From Desulfotomaculum nigrificans DSM 574 (GTDB taxonomy: Bacteria; Bacillota; Desulfotomaculia; Desulfotomaculales; Desulfotomaculaceae), in contig NZ_KI912183.1 in the NCBI RefSeq assembly GCF_000189755.2, positions 176,366-240,365 on the forward strand: DNA of 64,000 nt. The letters run 5' to 3'. The translations under genes and the position numbers were made by a program. A model generated the notes under the pieces. The model was not told the origin of the DNA. It did not search any database and was given only the letters and a program-made list of their open reading frames with translations. This document shows, piece after piece, positions 42,779-53,036 of the stretch. Every line of letters begins with the position of its first letter. Within the stretch, counting starts at the first letter, position 1.

Positions 42779-44988
42779 TGGAGGCAAAGATCTGGCGTGA
42801 GATGGGCCTCACCGATGCAGAATATGAAAAAATTAAACAGATTCTGGGCCGGGAGCCTAACTATGTGGAAGTGGGAATTTTTGCTGTGATGTGGTCCGAA
42901 CACTGCAGCTATAAGACCTCCCGTCCGGCCTTGAAAACCCTGCCCACCGATGGACCGGCCATTTTACAGGGACCCGGTGAAAATGCCGGTATTGTAGATA
43001 TCGGCGATGGTCAAGCGGTGGTATTTAAGATTGAAAGCCACAATCACCCTTCCGCCATTGAGCCCTACCAGGGGGCTGCCACCGGCGTCGGCGGTATTTT
43101 GCGCGATGTATTTACCATGGGTGCCAGGCCCATTGCCGTACTGGACAGCCTGCGCTTTGGAGATTTGCGCCATCCACGGGTGCGGTACCTGTTTGACGGA
43201 GTTGTGGCCGGCATTAGCGGCTACGGCAACTGTATCGGGGTACCCACCGTTGGCGGAGAAGTTTATTTTGCTGATAGTTACGAAGATAATTGTCTGGTTA
43301 ATGTTATGTGTGTGGGTCTAATTGACCAGAAAGATATAAAAAAGGGAATAGCATCCGGTATTGGTAACCCGGTGATGGTGGTGGGGGCCAAGACCGGTCG
43401 GGACGGTATTCACGGGGCCACCTTTGCCTCAGAGGAACTTTCCGAGGCAGCAGCCGAAAAACGACCGGCGGTGCAAGTGGGCGACCCCTTTATGGAAAAG
43501 CTGCTTTTAGAAGCCTGCCTGGAAGTGATCAAGACCGGTTATGTGGTGGGCATTCAGGATATGGGTGCCGCCGGTTTAACCAGTTCCTCATGCGAAATGG
43601 CCAGCCGGGCCGGAACCGGCCTGGAAATGGACTTAGCTCTGGTACCCCGCCGGGAAGAGGGGATGACCCCTTATGAATTGATGCTTTCCGAATCCCAGGA
43701 GCGCATGCTGCTGGTGGTACAGAAAGGGACTGAAGATAAGGTTAAAGAGATTTTTGCTAAATGGGATCTGGATGCAGTGGTGGTTGGTCAGGTAACTGAT
43801 GACGGTATGCTGCGCCTCAAAGAAGGTGACCAGGTGGTGGCCGAGATCCCGGCCCGGGCACTGACCGATGAAGCACCTGTATATCATCGCCCCACAAAAA
43901 CCCCTGCCTATCTGCAAGAAGTGCAAAATTACCCGGTGGATAGCTTGAACCTGCCGGACGATTATAACGAAATACTTCTGAAGCTTTTATCCTCACCCAA
44001 TATTGCCAGTAAAGAATATGCCTATCGCCAATATGACTATATGGTCGGCTTAAATACGGTGTTAACCCCGGGCACGGACGCAGCGGTTTTACGGGTTAAA
44101 GGCACTAACAAAGGCATTGCCATGACCACCGATTGCAACGGCCGCTACTGCTACCTGGATCCCAAAACCGGTGCCGCCATTGCGGTGGCCGAAGCTGCCC
44201 GCAACCTGGTTTGTGCCGGAGCTAAGCCACTGGCCATCACCAACTGCTTGAACTTTGGCAATCCGGAAAAACCGGAAGTGATGTGGACCTTCTGGCGGTG
44301 TATTGAGGGTATGGCTGAAGCCTGTCGTGTCTTGGAAACCCCTGTTACCGGTGGTAACGTCAGTTTTTATAATGAGTCTAAGGGTAACGCTGTCTACCCC
44401 ACTCCCACCATTGGTATGGTTGGCCTGGTGGAAGACCTGGATAAAGTTTGCACCCAGGGTTTTAAACAAGAGGGAGATGCCATATTCCTCATTGGCGAGA
44501 ACCGGCCGGAACTGGGCGGTAGCGAATACCTCAAGGTGCATTTTGGGCTGGAAACAGGCAAACCTCCGGCTTTGGATTTAGAGTTGGAGAAAAAGGTGCA
44601 GAACTTTGTCCTGCAAGAGATTAAGTCCGGTTTAATTAAATCCGCCCACGACTGCTCCGATGGCGGCCTGGCGGTGGCCCTGGCCGAGTGTTGTATTTCC
44701 GGCGGGATTGGCGCTGATGTTACTATGGTGCGCCGGTTCCGGGGTGACGCCCTGCTGTTTGGCGAGACCCAATCCCGCATAGTGATAACGGTTGATAATA
44801 ACCGGGGCGTAGAGTTAGTTCAGAAATTGGTGGATGCGGGAGTACCCTACACCCATTTGGGTAAAGTGGGTGGCCAGGAACTGGTGATTAATGTGGTTAA
44901 CCCGGGTTGTACCGGTTGTGGCGGTAACCTGGTGAAACTGCCCGTGACCAAATTAGAAGAAACCTGGCGGGGGCGATTGAATGTTTAA
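42778..44988 (+). CDS. purL: FGAM synthase subunit PurL
   Basis: PurL is the ATP-dependent catalytic subunit that makes FGAM from FGAR. The 736-residue protein is the short Gram-positive type that needs PurS and PurQ. It has [38 protein letters not shown] and the second-half repeat with [16 protein letters not shown]. An upstream TTG at 42757 exists in frame, but the GTG at 42778 follows GAGGAGGTG at a good distance. The end overlaps the purF start by eight bases. Confidence 0.97.
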   Translation: MEAKIWREMGLTDAEYEKIKQILGREPNYVEVGIFAVMWSEHCSYKTSRPALKTLPTDGPAILQGPGENAGIVDIGDGQAVVFKIESHNHPSAIEPYQGAATGVGGILRDVFTMGARPIAVLDSLRFGDLRHPRVRYLFDGVVAGISGYGNCIGVPTVGGEVYFADSYEDNCLVNVMCVGLIDQKDIKKGIASGIGNPVMVVGAKTGRDGIHGATFASEELSEAAAEKRPAVQVGDPFMEKLLLEACLEVIKTGYVVGIQDMGAAGLTSSSCEMASRAGTGLEMDLALVPRREEGMTPYELMLSESQERMLLVVQKGTEDKVKEIFAKWDLDAVVVGQVTDDGMLRLKEGDQVVAEIPARALTDEAPVYHRPTKTPAYLQEVQNYPVDSLNLPDDYNEILLKLLSSPNIASKEYAYRQYDYMVGLNTVLTPGTDAAVLRVKGTNKGIAMTTDCNGRYCYLDPKTGAAIAVAEAARNLVCAGAKPLAITNCLNFGNPEKPEVMWTFWRCIEGMAEACRVLETPVTGGNVSFYNESKGNAVYPTPTIGMVGLVEDLDKVCTQGFKQEGDAIFLIGENRPELGGSEYLKVHFGLETGKPPALDLELEKKVQNFVLQEIKSGLIKSAHDCSDGGLAVALAECCISGGIGADVTMVRRFRGDALLFGETQSRIVITVDNNRGVELVQKLVDAGVPYTHLGKVGGQELVINVVNPGCTGCGGNLVKLPVTKLEETWRGRLNV

Positions 44989-46405
44989 TGAAGTAAGCCC
45001 CTTTGTGCTCCCGGACAAGCCCGTTGAAGAGTGTGGCGTATTTGGTATCTACGGCCCGGGGTTGGATGTAGCCAGGTTAACCTATTACGGATTATATGCT
45101 CTGCAGCACCGGGGCCAGGAAAGCGCCGGTATTGCCGTAGCAGATGGCCGGCATGTGGAACTAAAGAAGGGCATGGGATTGGTGCCGGAGGTTTTTACCG
45201 GCCATAGTATGGACCGGCTCACCGGCCATGTGGCCATTGGTCATGTAAGGTACTCCACCACCGGTGCCAGTCAACCGCTGAATGCCCAACCGCTGGTATT
45301 TCGTTATGCTAAGGGTATGCTGGGGCTGGCCCATAACGGCAACCTCACCAATGTTACAGAGTTAAAATCCATGTTGGCCTCCACCGGCTCAGTGTTTCAG
45401 TCTTCCACCGACAGTGAAGTGTTGGTCAACCTGATTGCCAGGTATAACGCCAACAGTTTGGAAGAGGCTTTGATGAAATGTATGATTGATGTGAAAGGGG
45501 CCTATTCGTTACTGATCATCACGGAGCAAAACCTTTATGCGGCCCGGGACCCGCATGGTTTTCGCCCCCTGTGCCTGGGGCGCCTGGCTGACGGTTATGT
45601 AGTGGCTTCGGAATCCTGTGCCTTAACTACGGTGGGTGCCACATTTATCAGGGATGTGGAACCAGGGGAGATCATTCGCATTGATCAGAATGGTATTACC
45701 TCCACCCAGGGGATTAAGGCCCCCAGTCCGGCCCACTGTATTTTTGAATATATTTACTTTGCTCGGCCCGACAGCACCATGGATGGTTTTAACGTCAACC
45801 GGGTGCGCCGGGAAATGGGACGCCAGCTGGCCCGGGAATATCCGGTGGATGCAGATATTGTCATACCGGTTCCCGATTCTGGCATTGCCGCTGCCAGGGG
45901 TTATGCCGAGGAGTCCGGCATCCCCTTTGAAGAGGGATTAATGAAGAACCGCTATATTGGCCGAACCTTTATTCAACCCACCCAGCAAATGAGAGAAATT
46001 GGGGTGCGGTTGAAGTTAAGTCCCATCCGGGAAGTCTTAAATGGTAAAAGAGTGGTCTTGGTGGATGATTCCATTGTTCGCGGTACCACCAGTCAAAAAA
46101 TCGTGGCTATGCTCAGGGAAGCCGGGGCCAGGGAAGTGCACCTGTGCATCAGTTCTCCCCCGGTGATCCGTTCTTGCTACTTTGGCATTGACACCTCGGA
46201 TGAACATGAACTTATTGCCGCCCAGCAGCCTCTGGAGGAAATTAGACGCATGATTAATGCTGACGGTCTGCATTATTTGAGTCTGGAGGGACTGTTAGGG
46301 CTCTTTAATCCCAGGAGCGACCATTTCTGCACCGCCTGCTTTGACGGCCGGTACCCGGTGGAGGTACCCAAGCCCAAGGAAAGCGGTAAATTCAGTCTGG
46401 AATAA
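44981..46405 (+). CDS. purF: amidophosphoribosyltransferase PurF
   Basis: PurF commits PRPP to purine synthesis. The 474-residue protein has a propeptide ending before Cys18 ([10 protein letters not shown]), which becomes the N-terminal nucleophile. The PRPP loop reads [13 protein letters not shown]. The cysteines of the 4Fe-4S, oxygen-sensitive type are present ([22 protein letters not shown] and the final CTAC). This is the B. subtilis-like form, suited to an anaerobe and typically feedback-inhibited by AMP and GMP. ATG 44981 overlaps purL. Confidence 0.97.
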   Translation: MFNEVSPFVLPDKPVEECGVFGIYGPGLDVARLTYYGLYALQHRGQESAGIAVADGRHVELKKGMGLVPEVFTGHSMDRLTGHVAIGHVRYSTTGASQPLNAQPLVFRYAKGMLGLAHNGNLTNVTELKSMLASTGSVFQSSTDSEVLVNLIARYNANSLEEALMKCMIDVKGAYSLLIITEQNLYAARDPHGFRPLCLGRLADGYVVASESCALTTVGATFIRDVEPGEIIRIDQNGITSTQGIKAPSPAHCIFEYIYFARPDSTMDGFNVNRVRREMGRQLAREYPVDADIVIPVPDSGIAAARGYAEESGIPFEEGLMKNRYIGRTFIQPTQQMREIGVRLKLSPIREVLNGKRVVLVDDSIVRGTTSQKIVAMLREAGAREVHLCISSPPVIRSCYFGIDTSDEHELIAAQQPLEEIRRMINADGLHYLSLEGLLGLFNPRSDHFCTACFDGRYPVEVPKPKESGKFSLE

Positions 46406-46417
46406 GGGAGGGTACCC

Positions 46418-47473
46418 ATGTCAGAGCAGAAATCCCAACCCCTTACCTATGCCGGAGCAGGGGTAGATATAGCAGCCGGTAACCGGGCGGTGGATTTAAT
46501 GAAACAAGCTGTACGCAGTACATTTCGCCCGGGGGTTCTTACCGACATAGGCGGATTTGGCGGCCTATTTGCCCTGGATACGAAAAAATACCCGGAACCG
46601 GTACTGGTCTCCGGCACCGATGGAGTAGGTACTAAACTTAAGTTGGCCCAGTTAACGGATGTGCACCATACCATTGGCATTGATGCGGTGGCCATGTGCG
46701 TTAATGATATCCTGGTACAGGGAGCGGAGCCCCTGTTTTTCCTGGACTATCTGGCGGTGGGAAAACTGGTGCCGGAAAAGGTGGCAGATATCGTTAACGG
46801 GGTGGCGGCAGGATGCCGCCAGGCCGGCTGTGCCTTGATTGGCGGCGAAACTGCTGAAATGCCCGGTTTTTATAATGAAGACGAATATGATATTGCCGGC
46901 TTTGCCGTTGGTGTGGTGGACCGCAGTAAACTCATTGACGGCAGCACCATTACAGCCGGTGATGTGGTGATTGGGCTACCCTCCTCCGGGCTGCATAGCA
47001 ATGGTTATTCCCTGGCCCGTAAGGCTCTGCTGGAGGTGGCCGGTTACCGGACAGATACTTATATAGATGAGTTGGGCTGCACAGTGGGAGAGGAAATGCT
47101 GCGACCTACCCGTATTTATGTAAAAACAGTGCTGCCCTTGATTAATGAATTTAACATCAAGGGCTTGGCCCACATCACCGGCGGCGGGTTGACTGAAAAT
47201 ATCCCCAGAATTTTGCCCCCGGGGGTTAAGGTGGTGCTGGACCGGTCACAGTGGCCGGTGCCACCGGTTTTCACTTTAATTCAACGTATCGGCCAAGTAG
47301 CCGAACAAGAAATGTTACGGACCTTTAACATGGGGATCGGGTTGGTTATGATTGTGCCGGCTGACCAGTCTGCCAATATCATGCAAGCATTGCATAACCG
47401 GGGCGAAGTTGCTTATCTCATTGGCAGAGTGGAAGCAGGTTCCCCGGTGGTAGAATATACCGTTAGTATTTAG
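46418..47473 (+). CDS. purM: AIR synthetase PurM
   Basis: PurM cyclises FGAM to AIR with ATP. The 351-residue protein opens [21 protein letters not shown], has [18 protein letters not shown] and the conserved [27 protein letters not shown], then [15 protein letters not shown] and [16 protein letters not shown]. Length and motifs are normal. ATG 46418 lies after AAGGGAGGG. It sits between purF and purN as in the Bacillus operon. Confidence 0.98.
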   Translation: MSEQKSQPLTYAGAGVDIAAGNRAVDLMKQAVRSTFRPGVLTDIGGFGGLFALDTKKYPEPVLVSGTDGVGTKLKLAQLTDVHHTIGIDAVAMCVNDILVQGAEPLFFLDYLAVGKLVPEKVADIVNGVAAGCRQAGCALIGGETAEMPGFYNEDEYDIAGFAVGVVDRSKLIDGSTITAGDVVIGLPSSGLHSNGYSLARKALLEVAGYRTDTYIDELGCTVGEEMLRPTRIYVKTVLPLINEFNIKGLAHITGGGLTENIPRILPPGVKVVLDRSQWPVPPVFTLIQRIGQVAEQEMLRTFNMGIGLVMIVPADQSANIMQALHNRGEVAYLIGRVEAGSPVVEYTVSI

Positions 47474-47513
47474 CTGTGGTATTCCTTTAATTGTTGCGTA
47501 GGAGATTAAGTAT

Positions 47514-48146
47514 ATGGAGAAGTTACGGCTGGGAGTTTTAGCCTCCGGGCGTGGGTCTAACCTGCAATCCATCATGGATGCCTGTCGGCAAGGGGCCATA
47601 CCGGCGGAGGTAGTAGTAGTGATCAGTGATAAAGCAACTGCTCTGGCCCTGGAACGGGCCAGGGCAGCCGGTATCGCGGCCCATTTTGTGGACATAAAAT
47701 CCTTTCCGGATAAAGCGGCTTATGAGCAAGTTATTGTTGATATTTTAAAGGAGCATCGGGTACAACTGGTTTGCCTGGCGGGCTATATGCGGTTAGTGGG
47801 ACCCACCCTGCTGAAGGCCTACCACAACCAAATAATGAATATCCACCCGGCTTTGTTGCCGTCCTTTCCGGGACGGCATGGCCAGCTGGATGCCCTAAAT
47901 TATGGTGTAAAAATTTCTGGTTGTACCGTGCATTTTGTTGATGAAGGCATGGATACCGGACCAATTATCCTGCAAGCAGCCGTGCCGGTACTGGACGATG
48001 ATACCGAAGACACCCTGGCGGCCAGAATCCTGGAACAGGAACACCGGTTGTATCCCCAGGCCATTAAACTTTTTGCCGAAGGACGGTTGCAGTTACAGGG
48101 ACGCCGGGTAATGATCAAAAAGGCGTCTGCAATAGGGAATGATTGA
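47514..48146 (+). CDS. purN: GAR formyltransferase PurN
   Basis: PurN transfers a formyl group from 10-formyl-THF to GAR. The 210-residue protein has LGVLASGRGSNLQSIMDA, the catalytic histidine in MNIHPALLPSFPG, and CTVHFVDEGMDTGPIILQ with the aspartate. The ATG at 47514 follows GTAGGAGATTAAGT. It is followed by purH, which uses the same cofactor. Confidence 0.97.
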   Translation: MEKLRLGVLASGRGSNLQSIMDACRQGAIPAEVVVVISDKATALALERARAAGIAAHFVDIKSFPDKAAYEQVIVDILKEHRVQLVCLAGYMRLVGPTLLKAYHNQIMNIHPALLPSFPGRHGQLDALNYGVKISGCTVHFVDEGMDTGPIILQAAVPVLDDDTEDTLAARILEQEHRLYPQAIKLFAEGRLQLQGRRVMIKKASAIGND

Positions 48147-48182
48147 TTAAAGGTTTGATTTTAACAGAAAGAGGGCGTGGTT

Positions 48183-49730
48183 ATGATGAAAGTTAAACGC
48201 GCTTTAATTAGTGTTTCAGATAAATCCGGCCTGGTGGAATTTGCCCGTCGGCTGGCAGCGCTGGGCGTAGAGATTGTTTCCACCGGGGGTACGGCCAAAA
48301 CCCTGCGGGAGGCCGGTGTGCCGGTTACTTATATTTCAAATGTTACCGGCTTTCCAGAGATTCTGGACGGCCGGGTCAAAACCTTGCATCCTAAAGTGCA
48401 CGGCGGTATTCTGGCCCTGCGCACCGAAGAGCATCTAAGCCAACTAAAGGAACACAATATCACCCCCATTGATTTAGTGGTGGTTAACCTGTATCCCTTC
48501 CGGCAAACCGTTGCCAAACCGGATGTCACCCTGGCCGAGGCCATTGAAAACATTGATATTGGTGGTCCTACCATGGTGCGGGCGGCGGCCAAGAACCATG
48601 CCTATGTGGGTATTGTAGTAAACCCGGCCCGTTATGAGCAGGTTATTGCGGCTCTGGAGCAGGAGGGGGAACTGTCTGATGCCCTCCGGCTGGAGTTGGC
48701 CCGGGAAGCCTTTGCCCATACCGCCGGTTATGATACAGCCATTGCTGATTATTTAGCCGGGGTTACCGGTAACACAGGTGAATTTGCTGCTCAGTTCAAC
48801 ATTTCCCTGGAGAAGGCCCAGGACCTGCGTTACGGTGAAAACCCTCACCAGAAAGCAGCTTTTTATAAGGATCCCACTGTTACCGGGGCCTGTATTGCCA
48901 ACGCAGTGCAATTGCATGGTAAGGAACTTTCCTACAATAATATTTTGGATGCCAACAGTGCATTGGAGTTAGTGCGGGAATTTAATACTCCCACTGTGGT
49001 AATTATCAAGCATAACAACCCCTGCGGCACGGCCACCGCTAACTCCCTGGTGGAGGCCTATCAAAAGGCTCTGGCCGCTGATCCGGTTTCTGCCTTTGGC
49101 GGCATTGTGGCCCTTAACCGTACCCTTGATGCAGCCGTGGCTAGCGAAATGGCTAAGATTTTTTTGGAGGCTGTGATTGCACCGGACTTTACTGATGAGG
49201 CCTTGGAGATCCTGACCAAGAAAGCCAACTTACGAATTTTAAAAACCGGGGATTTGACTCACCAAACCCGGGATGTGCTGGAAGTCAGAAAAGTGAACGG
49301 TGGTTTACTGGTACAACAGGCCGACCGGGTGGTGCTAAATCCTGATCAACTAAAGGTAGTAACCGAGAAACAACCTTCACCGGACGAAATACAGGAATTA
49401 ATTTTTGCCATGACGGTGGTTAAACATGTTAAGTCAAATGCCATTGTCATAAGCAAAAACGGTCAGATCATTGGTGTGGGGGCCGGCCAAATGAACCGGG
49501 TTGGTGCTGCCCGCATTGCCCTGGAGCAGGCCGGGGAAAAGGCCAAAGGGGCAGTAATGGCATCTGATGCCTTCTTCCCCTTCCGGGATACCATTGACGA
49601 GGCAGCCAGGGCCGGTATAACTGCTGTTATTCAACCGGGCGGTTCCATCCGGGATGAAGAGTCCATTCAGGCCTGCAATGAACATGGCATGGCCATGGTA
49701 TTTACCGGTATGCGGCACTTCAAACACTAA
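48183..49730 (+). CDS. purH: bifunctional AICAR formyltransferase/IMP cyclohydrolase PurH
   Basis: PurH performs the last two steps to IMP. The N-terminal cyclohydrolase domain (MGS-like fold) has [16 protein letters not shown] and [13 protein letters not shown]; the transformylase domain has the catalytic Lys-His segment [13 protein letters not shown] and ends [25 protein letters not shown]. The ATG at 48183 is six to seven bases after GAGGG. Length is 515, normal. purD follows 32 bases later. Confidence 0.97.
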   Translation: MMKVKRALISVSDKSGLVEFARRLAALGVEIVSTGGTAKTLREAGVPVTYISNVTGFPEILDGRVKTLHPKVHGGILALRTEEHLSQLKEHNITPIDLVVVNLYPFRQTVAKPDVTLAEAIENIDIGGPTMVRAAAKNHAYVGIVVNPARYEQVIAALEQEGELSDALRLELAREAFAHTAGYDTAIADYLAGVTGNTGEFAAQFNISLEKAQDLRYGENPHQKAAFYKDPTVTGACIANAVQLHGKELSYNNILDANSALELVREFNTPTVVIIKHNNPCGTATANSLVEAYQKALAADPVSAFGGIVALNRTLDAAVASEMAKIFLEAVIAPDFTDEALEILTKKANLRILKTGDLTHQTRDVLEVRKVNGGLLVQQADRVVLNPDQLKVVTEKQPSPDEIQELIFAMTVVKHVKSNAIVISKNGQIIGVGAGQMNRVGAARIALEQAGEKAKGAVMASDAFFPFRDTIDEAARAGITAVIQPGGSIRDEESIQACNEHGMAMVFTGMRHFKH

Positions 49731-49762
49731 ATCCAATTCCACCATCCTGGGAGGTATAAATA

Positions 49763-51040
49763 ATGAAGATTTTAGTGGTTGGCGGGGGCGGCCGGGAACA
49801 TGCCTTGGTGTGGAAGTTAAGGCAAAGCCCCAAGGTTGATCAAATATTCTGTGCCCCAGGCAATGCCGGTATTAGCCAAATAGCCACCTGTGTTAATATC
49901 CCGGCCGGGGACGTTTATGGTCTGCTTAATTTTGCTCAGCAACAGCAAATTGATCTTACGGTGGTGGGCCCGGAGATACCTTTAACCAACGGTATTGTAG
50001 ATATTTTTGAACAGGCAGGGCTAAAAATATTTGGCCCTACCCGGGCAGCCGCTGAAATTGAGGGCAGTAAAGCCCTGGCCAAAGAAATTATGGCCAAATA
50101 TAATATTCCCACTGCCCGCTATGGTATCTTTGCAGATGCGGCACAGGCCAAAGAATATATCAAACAATACGGTGCTCCCTGTGTGGTTAAAGCAGACGGT
50201 TTGGCCGCAGGCAAGGGTGTTATTGTGGCTATGGATGAAGAGACGGCCCTGGCCGCTGTGGACATTATTATGGCCCAACGGGCCTTTGGTCAGGCTGGGG
50301 ACAAAGTGGTCATTGAAGAATATTTGCAGGGTGAAGAAGTCAGTGTACTGGCCTTTGTGGAGGGCGATACCATTATTCCCATGGTGGCCTCCCAGGATCA
50401 CAAGCGGGTGGGGGATCACGATACCGGACCTAACACCGGCGGGATGGGTGCCTATGCACCGGCTCCCCTGTATACTCCGGAGTTGGCAGAGATCGTAGAG
50501 CGGGATATCCTGCAGCCCACGGTAAAGGCTCTGGCGGCCGAAGGACGGCCTTACCGGGGAGTGCTGTATGCGGGGCTGATGATTACCGATGCCGGCCCCA
50601 AAGTATTAGAATTTAACGCCCGGTTTGGTGACCCTGAGACCCAGCCGGTACTGAGTTTGTTGGAAACAGACCTGGTGGATATTATTGAAGCCATACTGGA
50701 AGGAAGATTGGCCAGCCAACCTGTTACCTGGAAGAATGGTGCTGCCGTTTGCGTGGTGATGGCAGCCCAGGGCTATCCCGGCAATTATGAACGAGGACAG
50801 GAAATTAAAGGACTAAACAACCTGCCCTCGGGAATAGAGGTTTTCCATGCAGGTACCGCTCTCAAGGATGGCAAAATAGTGACCGACGGAGGCCGGGTAT
50901 TAGGGGTAACCGCTGTAGGTACAGACATTGCAGATGCCATTAAGAAGGCCTATCAAGGTGTGGCGGCCATTCACTTTGCCGGTGCCCATTACCGCACAGA
51001 CATTGGGCAAAAGGCACTAGAAAAACTAAAAGGGGCCTAA
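49763..51040 (+). CDS. purD: GAR synthetase PurD
   Basis: PurD ligates glycine to phosphoribosylamine. The 425-residue ATP-grasp protein opens KILVVGGGGREHALVWKL, has VKADGLAAGKGVIVA, the ATP-grasp glycine-rich loop, DHKRVGDHDTGPNTGGMGAYAPAP, and EFNARFGDPETQPVL. The ATG at 49763 is after GGGAGG. It is the last gene of the purine operon: a terminator stem overlaps its stop codon. Confidence 0.98.
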   Translation: MKILVVGGGGREHALVWKLRQSPKVDQIFCAPGNAGISQIATCVNIPAGDVYGLLNFAQQQQIDLTVVGPEIPLTNGIVDIFEQAGLKIFGPTRAAAEIEGSKALAKEIMAKYNIPTARYGIFADAAQAKEYIKQYGAPCVVKADGLAAGKGVIVAMDEETALAAVDIIMAQRAFGQAGDKVVIEEYLQGEEVSVLAFVEGDTIIPMVASQDHKRVGDHDTGPNTGGMGAYAPAPLYTPELAEIVERDILQPTVKALAAEGRPYRGVLYAGLMITDAGPKVLEFNARFGDPETQPVLSLLETDLVDIIEAILEGRLASQPVTWKNGAAVCVVMAAQGYPGNYERGQEIKGLNNLPSGIEVFHAGTALKDGKIVTDGGRVLGVTAVGTDIADAIKKAYQGVAAIHFAGAHYRTDIGQKALEKLKGA

Positions 51041-51051
51041 AACCCCTTTTT
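51028..51051 (+). terminator. intrinsic terminator of the purine operon
   Basis: Arms AAAAGGGG (51028-51035) and CCCCTTTT (51043-51050), loop of seven bases that includes the purD stop codon, with a T run formed by the right arm. Confidence 0.85.
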
Positions 51052-51081
51052 GATTTTTAATGTATCCTTCTAAATTGCAAG

Positions 51082-51182
51082 GTACTTTTGTTATCCTGTA
51101 GTGAACCCCTATCAGAGCACCGCAAGTGAGTCTTAGCACTTTCGGTGCGGAGATCGGGGTGAACGGTGGATAACAGAAGTAC
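51082..51182 (+). ncRNA. candidate structured RNA / 101-nt rod-like inverted repeat
   Basis: Outer arms pair GTACTTTTGTTATCC (51082-51096) with GGATAACAGAAGTAC (51168-51182), 15 pairs with one G-T. Inside, GTGAAC (51101-51106) faces GTGAAC (51159-51164), which gives a tandem G-A pair flanked by Watson-Crick pairs. CCCTATC pairs with GATCGGG; GCACCG (51117-51122) pairs with CGGTGC (51143-51148); AAGTG pairs with CACTT around the end loop. The left 41 bases recur at 61936-61976 with five differences. An intrinsic terminator follows at 51209-51229. Function is unknown. Confidence 0.5.
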
Positions 51183-51208
51183 CCCCAGGCTTGATAAACA
51201 TATGACTG

Positions 51209-51229
51209 AGGGGTTTAGGCCCCTTTTTT
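51209..51229 (+). terminator. intrinsic terminator after the structured repeat
   Basis: AGGGGT (51209-51214) pairs with GCCCCT (51219-51224), loop of four, followed by six T. It is the second terminator after purD and could end a separate transcript of the repeat. Confidence 0.75.
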
Positions 51230-51362
51230 CTTTTGCCTCTTTAAAATAATAAAATAATAAAGGATTTTAACTTGCTAACGTCGAAAAGGCTTACTACAAT
51301 AAACGTATAGATGAGGAAGGCTTTTCCTGGTCATAATAAAAGTATTCACGGGAGGGATTTCC
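51230..51362 (+). promoter_or_regulatory. histidine operon promoter region
   Basis: TTGCTA at 51272-51277, a 17-base spacer and TACAAT at 51295-51300 make a good sigma-A promoter about 60 bases before the first gene. The sequence is AT-rich with ATAATAAAATAATAAA before it. The GGGAGGG ribosome site of the TrpR-like gene is at the end. No T-box specifier or His-codon leader was recognised. Confidence 0.6.
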
Positions 51363-51683
51363 TTGGCGTATGACGGTAAGCTGAAAGACGTCCTCCATGA
51401 CCGGCTTTTTGAGGCGATTCTTACCTTAAAAGATATCGATGAGTGCTACCGGTTCTTTGAAGATATTTGTACTGTTTCGGAGCTGCATTCACTGGCTCAA
51501 CGCTTGGAAGTGGCCAAGATGCTGGAGGCTAACCGGACCTATGGTGAAATTGCCAGTAAAACCGGCGCCAGTACCGCCACCATTAGCCGGGTTAAACGCT
51601 GCTTGAACTATGGTGCAGATGGGTATAAGTTGGTTTTATCCAGACTGGCTGATCCCAGCCCTTTAAGCGGGGACAATAAATAA
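51363..51683 (+). CDS. YerC/YecD-family TrpR-like regulator
   Basis: This 106-residue protein belongs to the TrpR-fold family often found before his genes in Firmicutes. It has LFEAILTLKDIDECYRFFEDICTVSELHSLAQRLEVAKML and a helix-turn-helix: RTYGEIASKTGASTATISRVKRCLNYG. The ligand and operators are not established from sequence; control of histidine genes is inferred from position. It starts at TTG 51363 after GGGAGGG. hisZ follows 27 bases after its stop. Confidence 0.85.
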   Translation: MAYDGKLKDVLHDRLFEAILTLKDIDECYRFFEDICTVSELHSLAQRLEVAKMLEANRTYGEIASKTGASTATISRVKRCLNYGADGYKLVLSRLADPSPLSGDNK

Positions 51684-51710
51684 CAGAAATCATTGACAAG
51701 AGGTGATCCT

Positions 51711-52916
51711 ATGACATCCAGTCGATTTGGTCGTTTAGCTCCGGGGGTAAGGGATCTGTTACCGGCAGAGGCCTATCGCATGCGGGGGTTACAAGATAAG
51801 TTTCTACAGCTGGTTAGCGCCTGGGGTTATCAAGAAGTGATTACCCCCACCTTTGAATACCTGGAAAATGTGGCTTCCGAGGAGTTACAGGAAGATAAGT
51901 TGTTTAAATTTTTGGATCGGCAGGGTCATTTAATGGCTCTGCGGCCCGATATGACCAGACCTATGGCGCGCCTGGTTGCCACCAGAATGAAAGGTGTCAC
52001 CCCACCACTGCGTCTTTTTTATTTGGCTAACGTGTTTAATTACGAGGAACCACAGGTGGGTCGACAGCGAGAATTTTGCCAGGCTGGTGTAGAATTAATG
52101 GGTTATTCCACTCCCCAGGCAGATGCCGAAGTGGTGGCCCTGGTCACCGAGTATTTAAGCAGCACCGGATTAAGTGATTTTCAAATTAGTGTTGGCCATG
52201 TGGGCATATTTCACGGACTGGTGCAGCAATTAGGGCTGGCCAAAGAGGAAGCCCAAAGTCTTAAAGAGGCTCTGGGTAATAAGGATTTTGTCAAGGTGGA
52301 GGAAATTCTGTCCAACCATGCAGCAACCCCGGCAGAAGCCAGGCGAGCCCTGGACTTGATAGAACTGCGGGGCGGCCCGGAAATTTTAAACAAGGCTATG
52401 GAACTGGCCGCGGATGGACCGGCCGCCGATGCCCTGAAAAACTTGCGTTCCCTGTACCAGGGGCTGCAGGATCACGGGGTAGAGCAGTATATTACTTTGG
52501 ATTTGGGCCTTTTAAGGGGCCTGGACTATTATACCGGCCTGGTATTTGAAGGATATTCAGTAGCCATGGGCTTTCCCATTTGCGGCGGCGGGCGTTATAA
52601 CCAGTTGCTGTCCACCTTTGGCCATCCATTGCCGGCCACCGGATTTGCGGTGAATTTGGAAAGAGTGCTGGTGGCCTTGGAACGCCTGCAGGGGCCTCCC
52701 CAGGACCCGGCCCCGGATGTGCTGGTGGCCTGGGAGGAAGGTGGTTACGCCAACGCTCTGGCCGAGGCCGGCAGGCTCAGAAACCAGGGGTTAAAGGTAA
52801 TTACCGCTTTAGCTGAGTTACCCCCGGCCAAAGCCAAGTCCGAGGCTGTGAGCCAGGGAGTAAGAAAGATGATTTATTTTCGGGGTGACGGTACCAGCGA
52901 GGAAACTTTAATCTAA
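51711..52916 (+). CDS. hisZ: ATP phosphoribosyltransferase regulatory subunit HisZ
   Basis: HisZ is a catalytically inactive histidyl-tRNA synthetase paralogue that activates the short HisG and binds histidine for feedback. The 401-residue protein has the class II synthetase core: GVRDLLPAEAYRMRGLQDKF, then RPDMTRPMARLVATRM, QVGRQREFCQAGVELMG and GLDYYTGLVFEGY with GGRYNQLL. ATG 51711 is six bases after AGAGGTGATCC; a TTG lies further upstream. It is separated from hisG by a terminator and a new promoter. Confidence 0.94.
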   Translation: MTSSRFGRLAPGVRDLLPAEAYRMRGLQDKFLQLVSAWGYQEVITPTFEYLENVASEELQEDKLFKFLDRQGHLMALRPDMTRPMARLVATRMKGVTPPLRLFYLANVFNYEEPQVGRQREFCQAGVELMGYSTPQADAEVVALVTEYLSSTGLSDFQISVGHVGIFHGLVQQLGLAKEEAQSLKEALGNKDFVKVEEILSNHAATPAEARRALDLIELRGGPEILNKAMELAADGPAADALKNLRSLYQGLQDHGVEQYITLDLGLLRGLDYYTGLVFEGYSVAMGFPICGGGRYNQLLSTFGHPLPATGFAVNLERVLVALERLQGPPQDPAPDVLVAWEEGGYANALAEAGRLRNQGLKVITALAELPPAKAKSEAVSQGVRKMIYFRGDGTSEETLI

Positions 52917-52921
52917 TGATT

Positions 52922-52945
52922 AACGCCGATGATCCGGCGTTTTTT
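52922..52945 (+). terminator. intrinsic terminator between hisZ and hisG
   Basis: AACGCCG (52922-52928) pairs with CGGCGTT (52935-52941), loop of six, then TTTTC. It lies four bases after the hisZ stop, so hisZ and hisG may be partly uncoupled. Confidence 0.8.
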
Positions 52946-52964
52946 CATCTTAGGAAAAAAGTTC

Positions 52965-53002
52965 TTGACACCATCATAATGCTATTTTACCATATCATTA
53001 TG
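52965..53002 (+). promoter_or_regulatory. hisG promoter with an overlapping inverted repeat
   Basis: TTGACA (52965-52970), 17-base spacer, TACCAT (52988-52993). An inverted repeat CATAATG (52975-52981) and CATTATG (52996-53002), 14 bases apart, covers the spacer and the -10. Centres lie two helical turns apart, as expected for a dimeric repressor. The YerC-like gene upstream is one candidate regulator. Confidence 0.55.
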
Positions 53003-53036
53003 TTAGTAATTTAATAAACTAAAGGGGGCCGGGTTT

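Noticed and set aside
51060-51362. T-box or His-leader attenuation before the histidine operon
   Set aside because: GGGGTGAACGGTGG superficially recalls a T-box but lacks the conserved T-box sequence, and no run of His codons is seen; this segment pairs as part of the inverted repeat and is cut off by a terminator.
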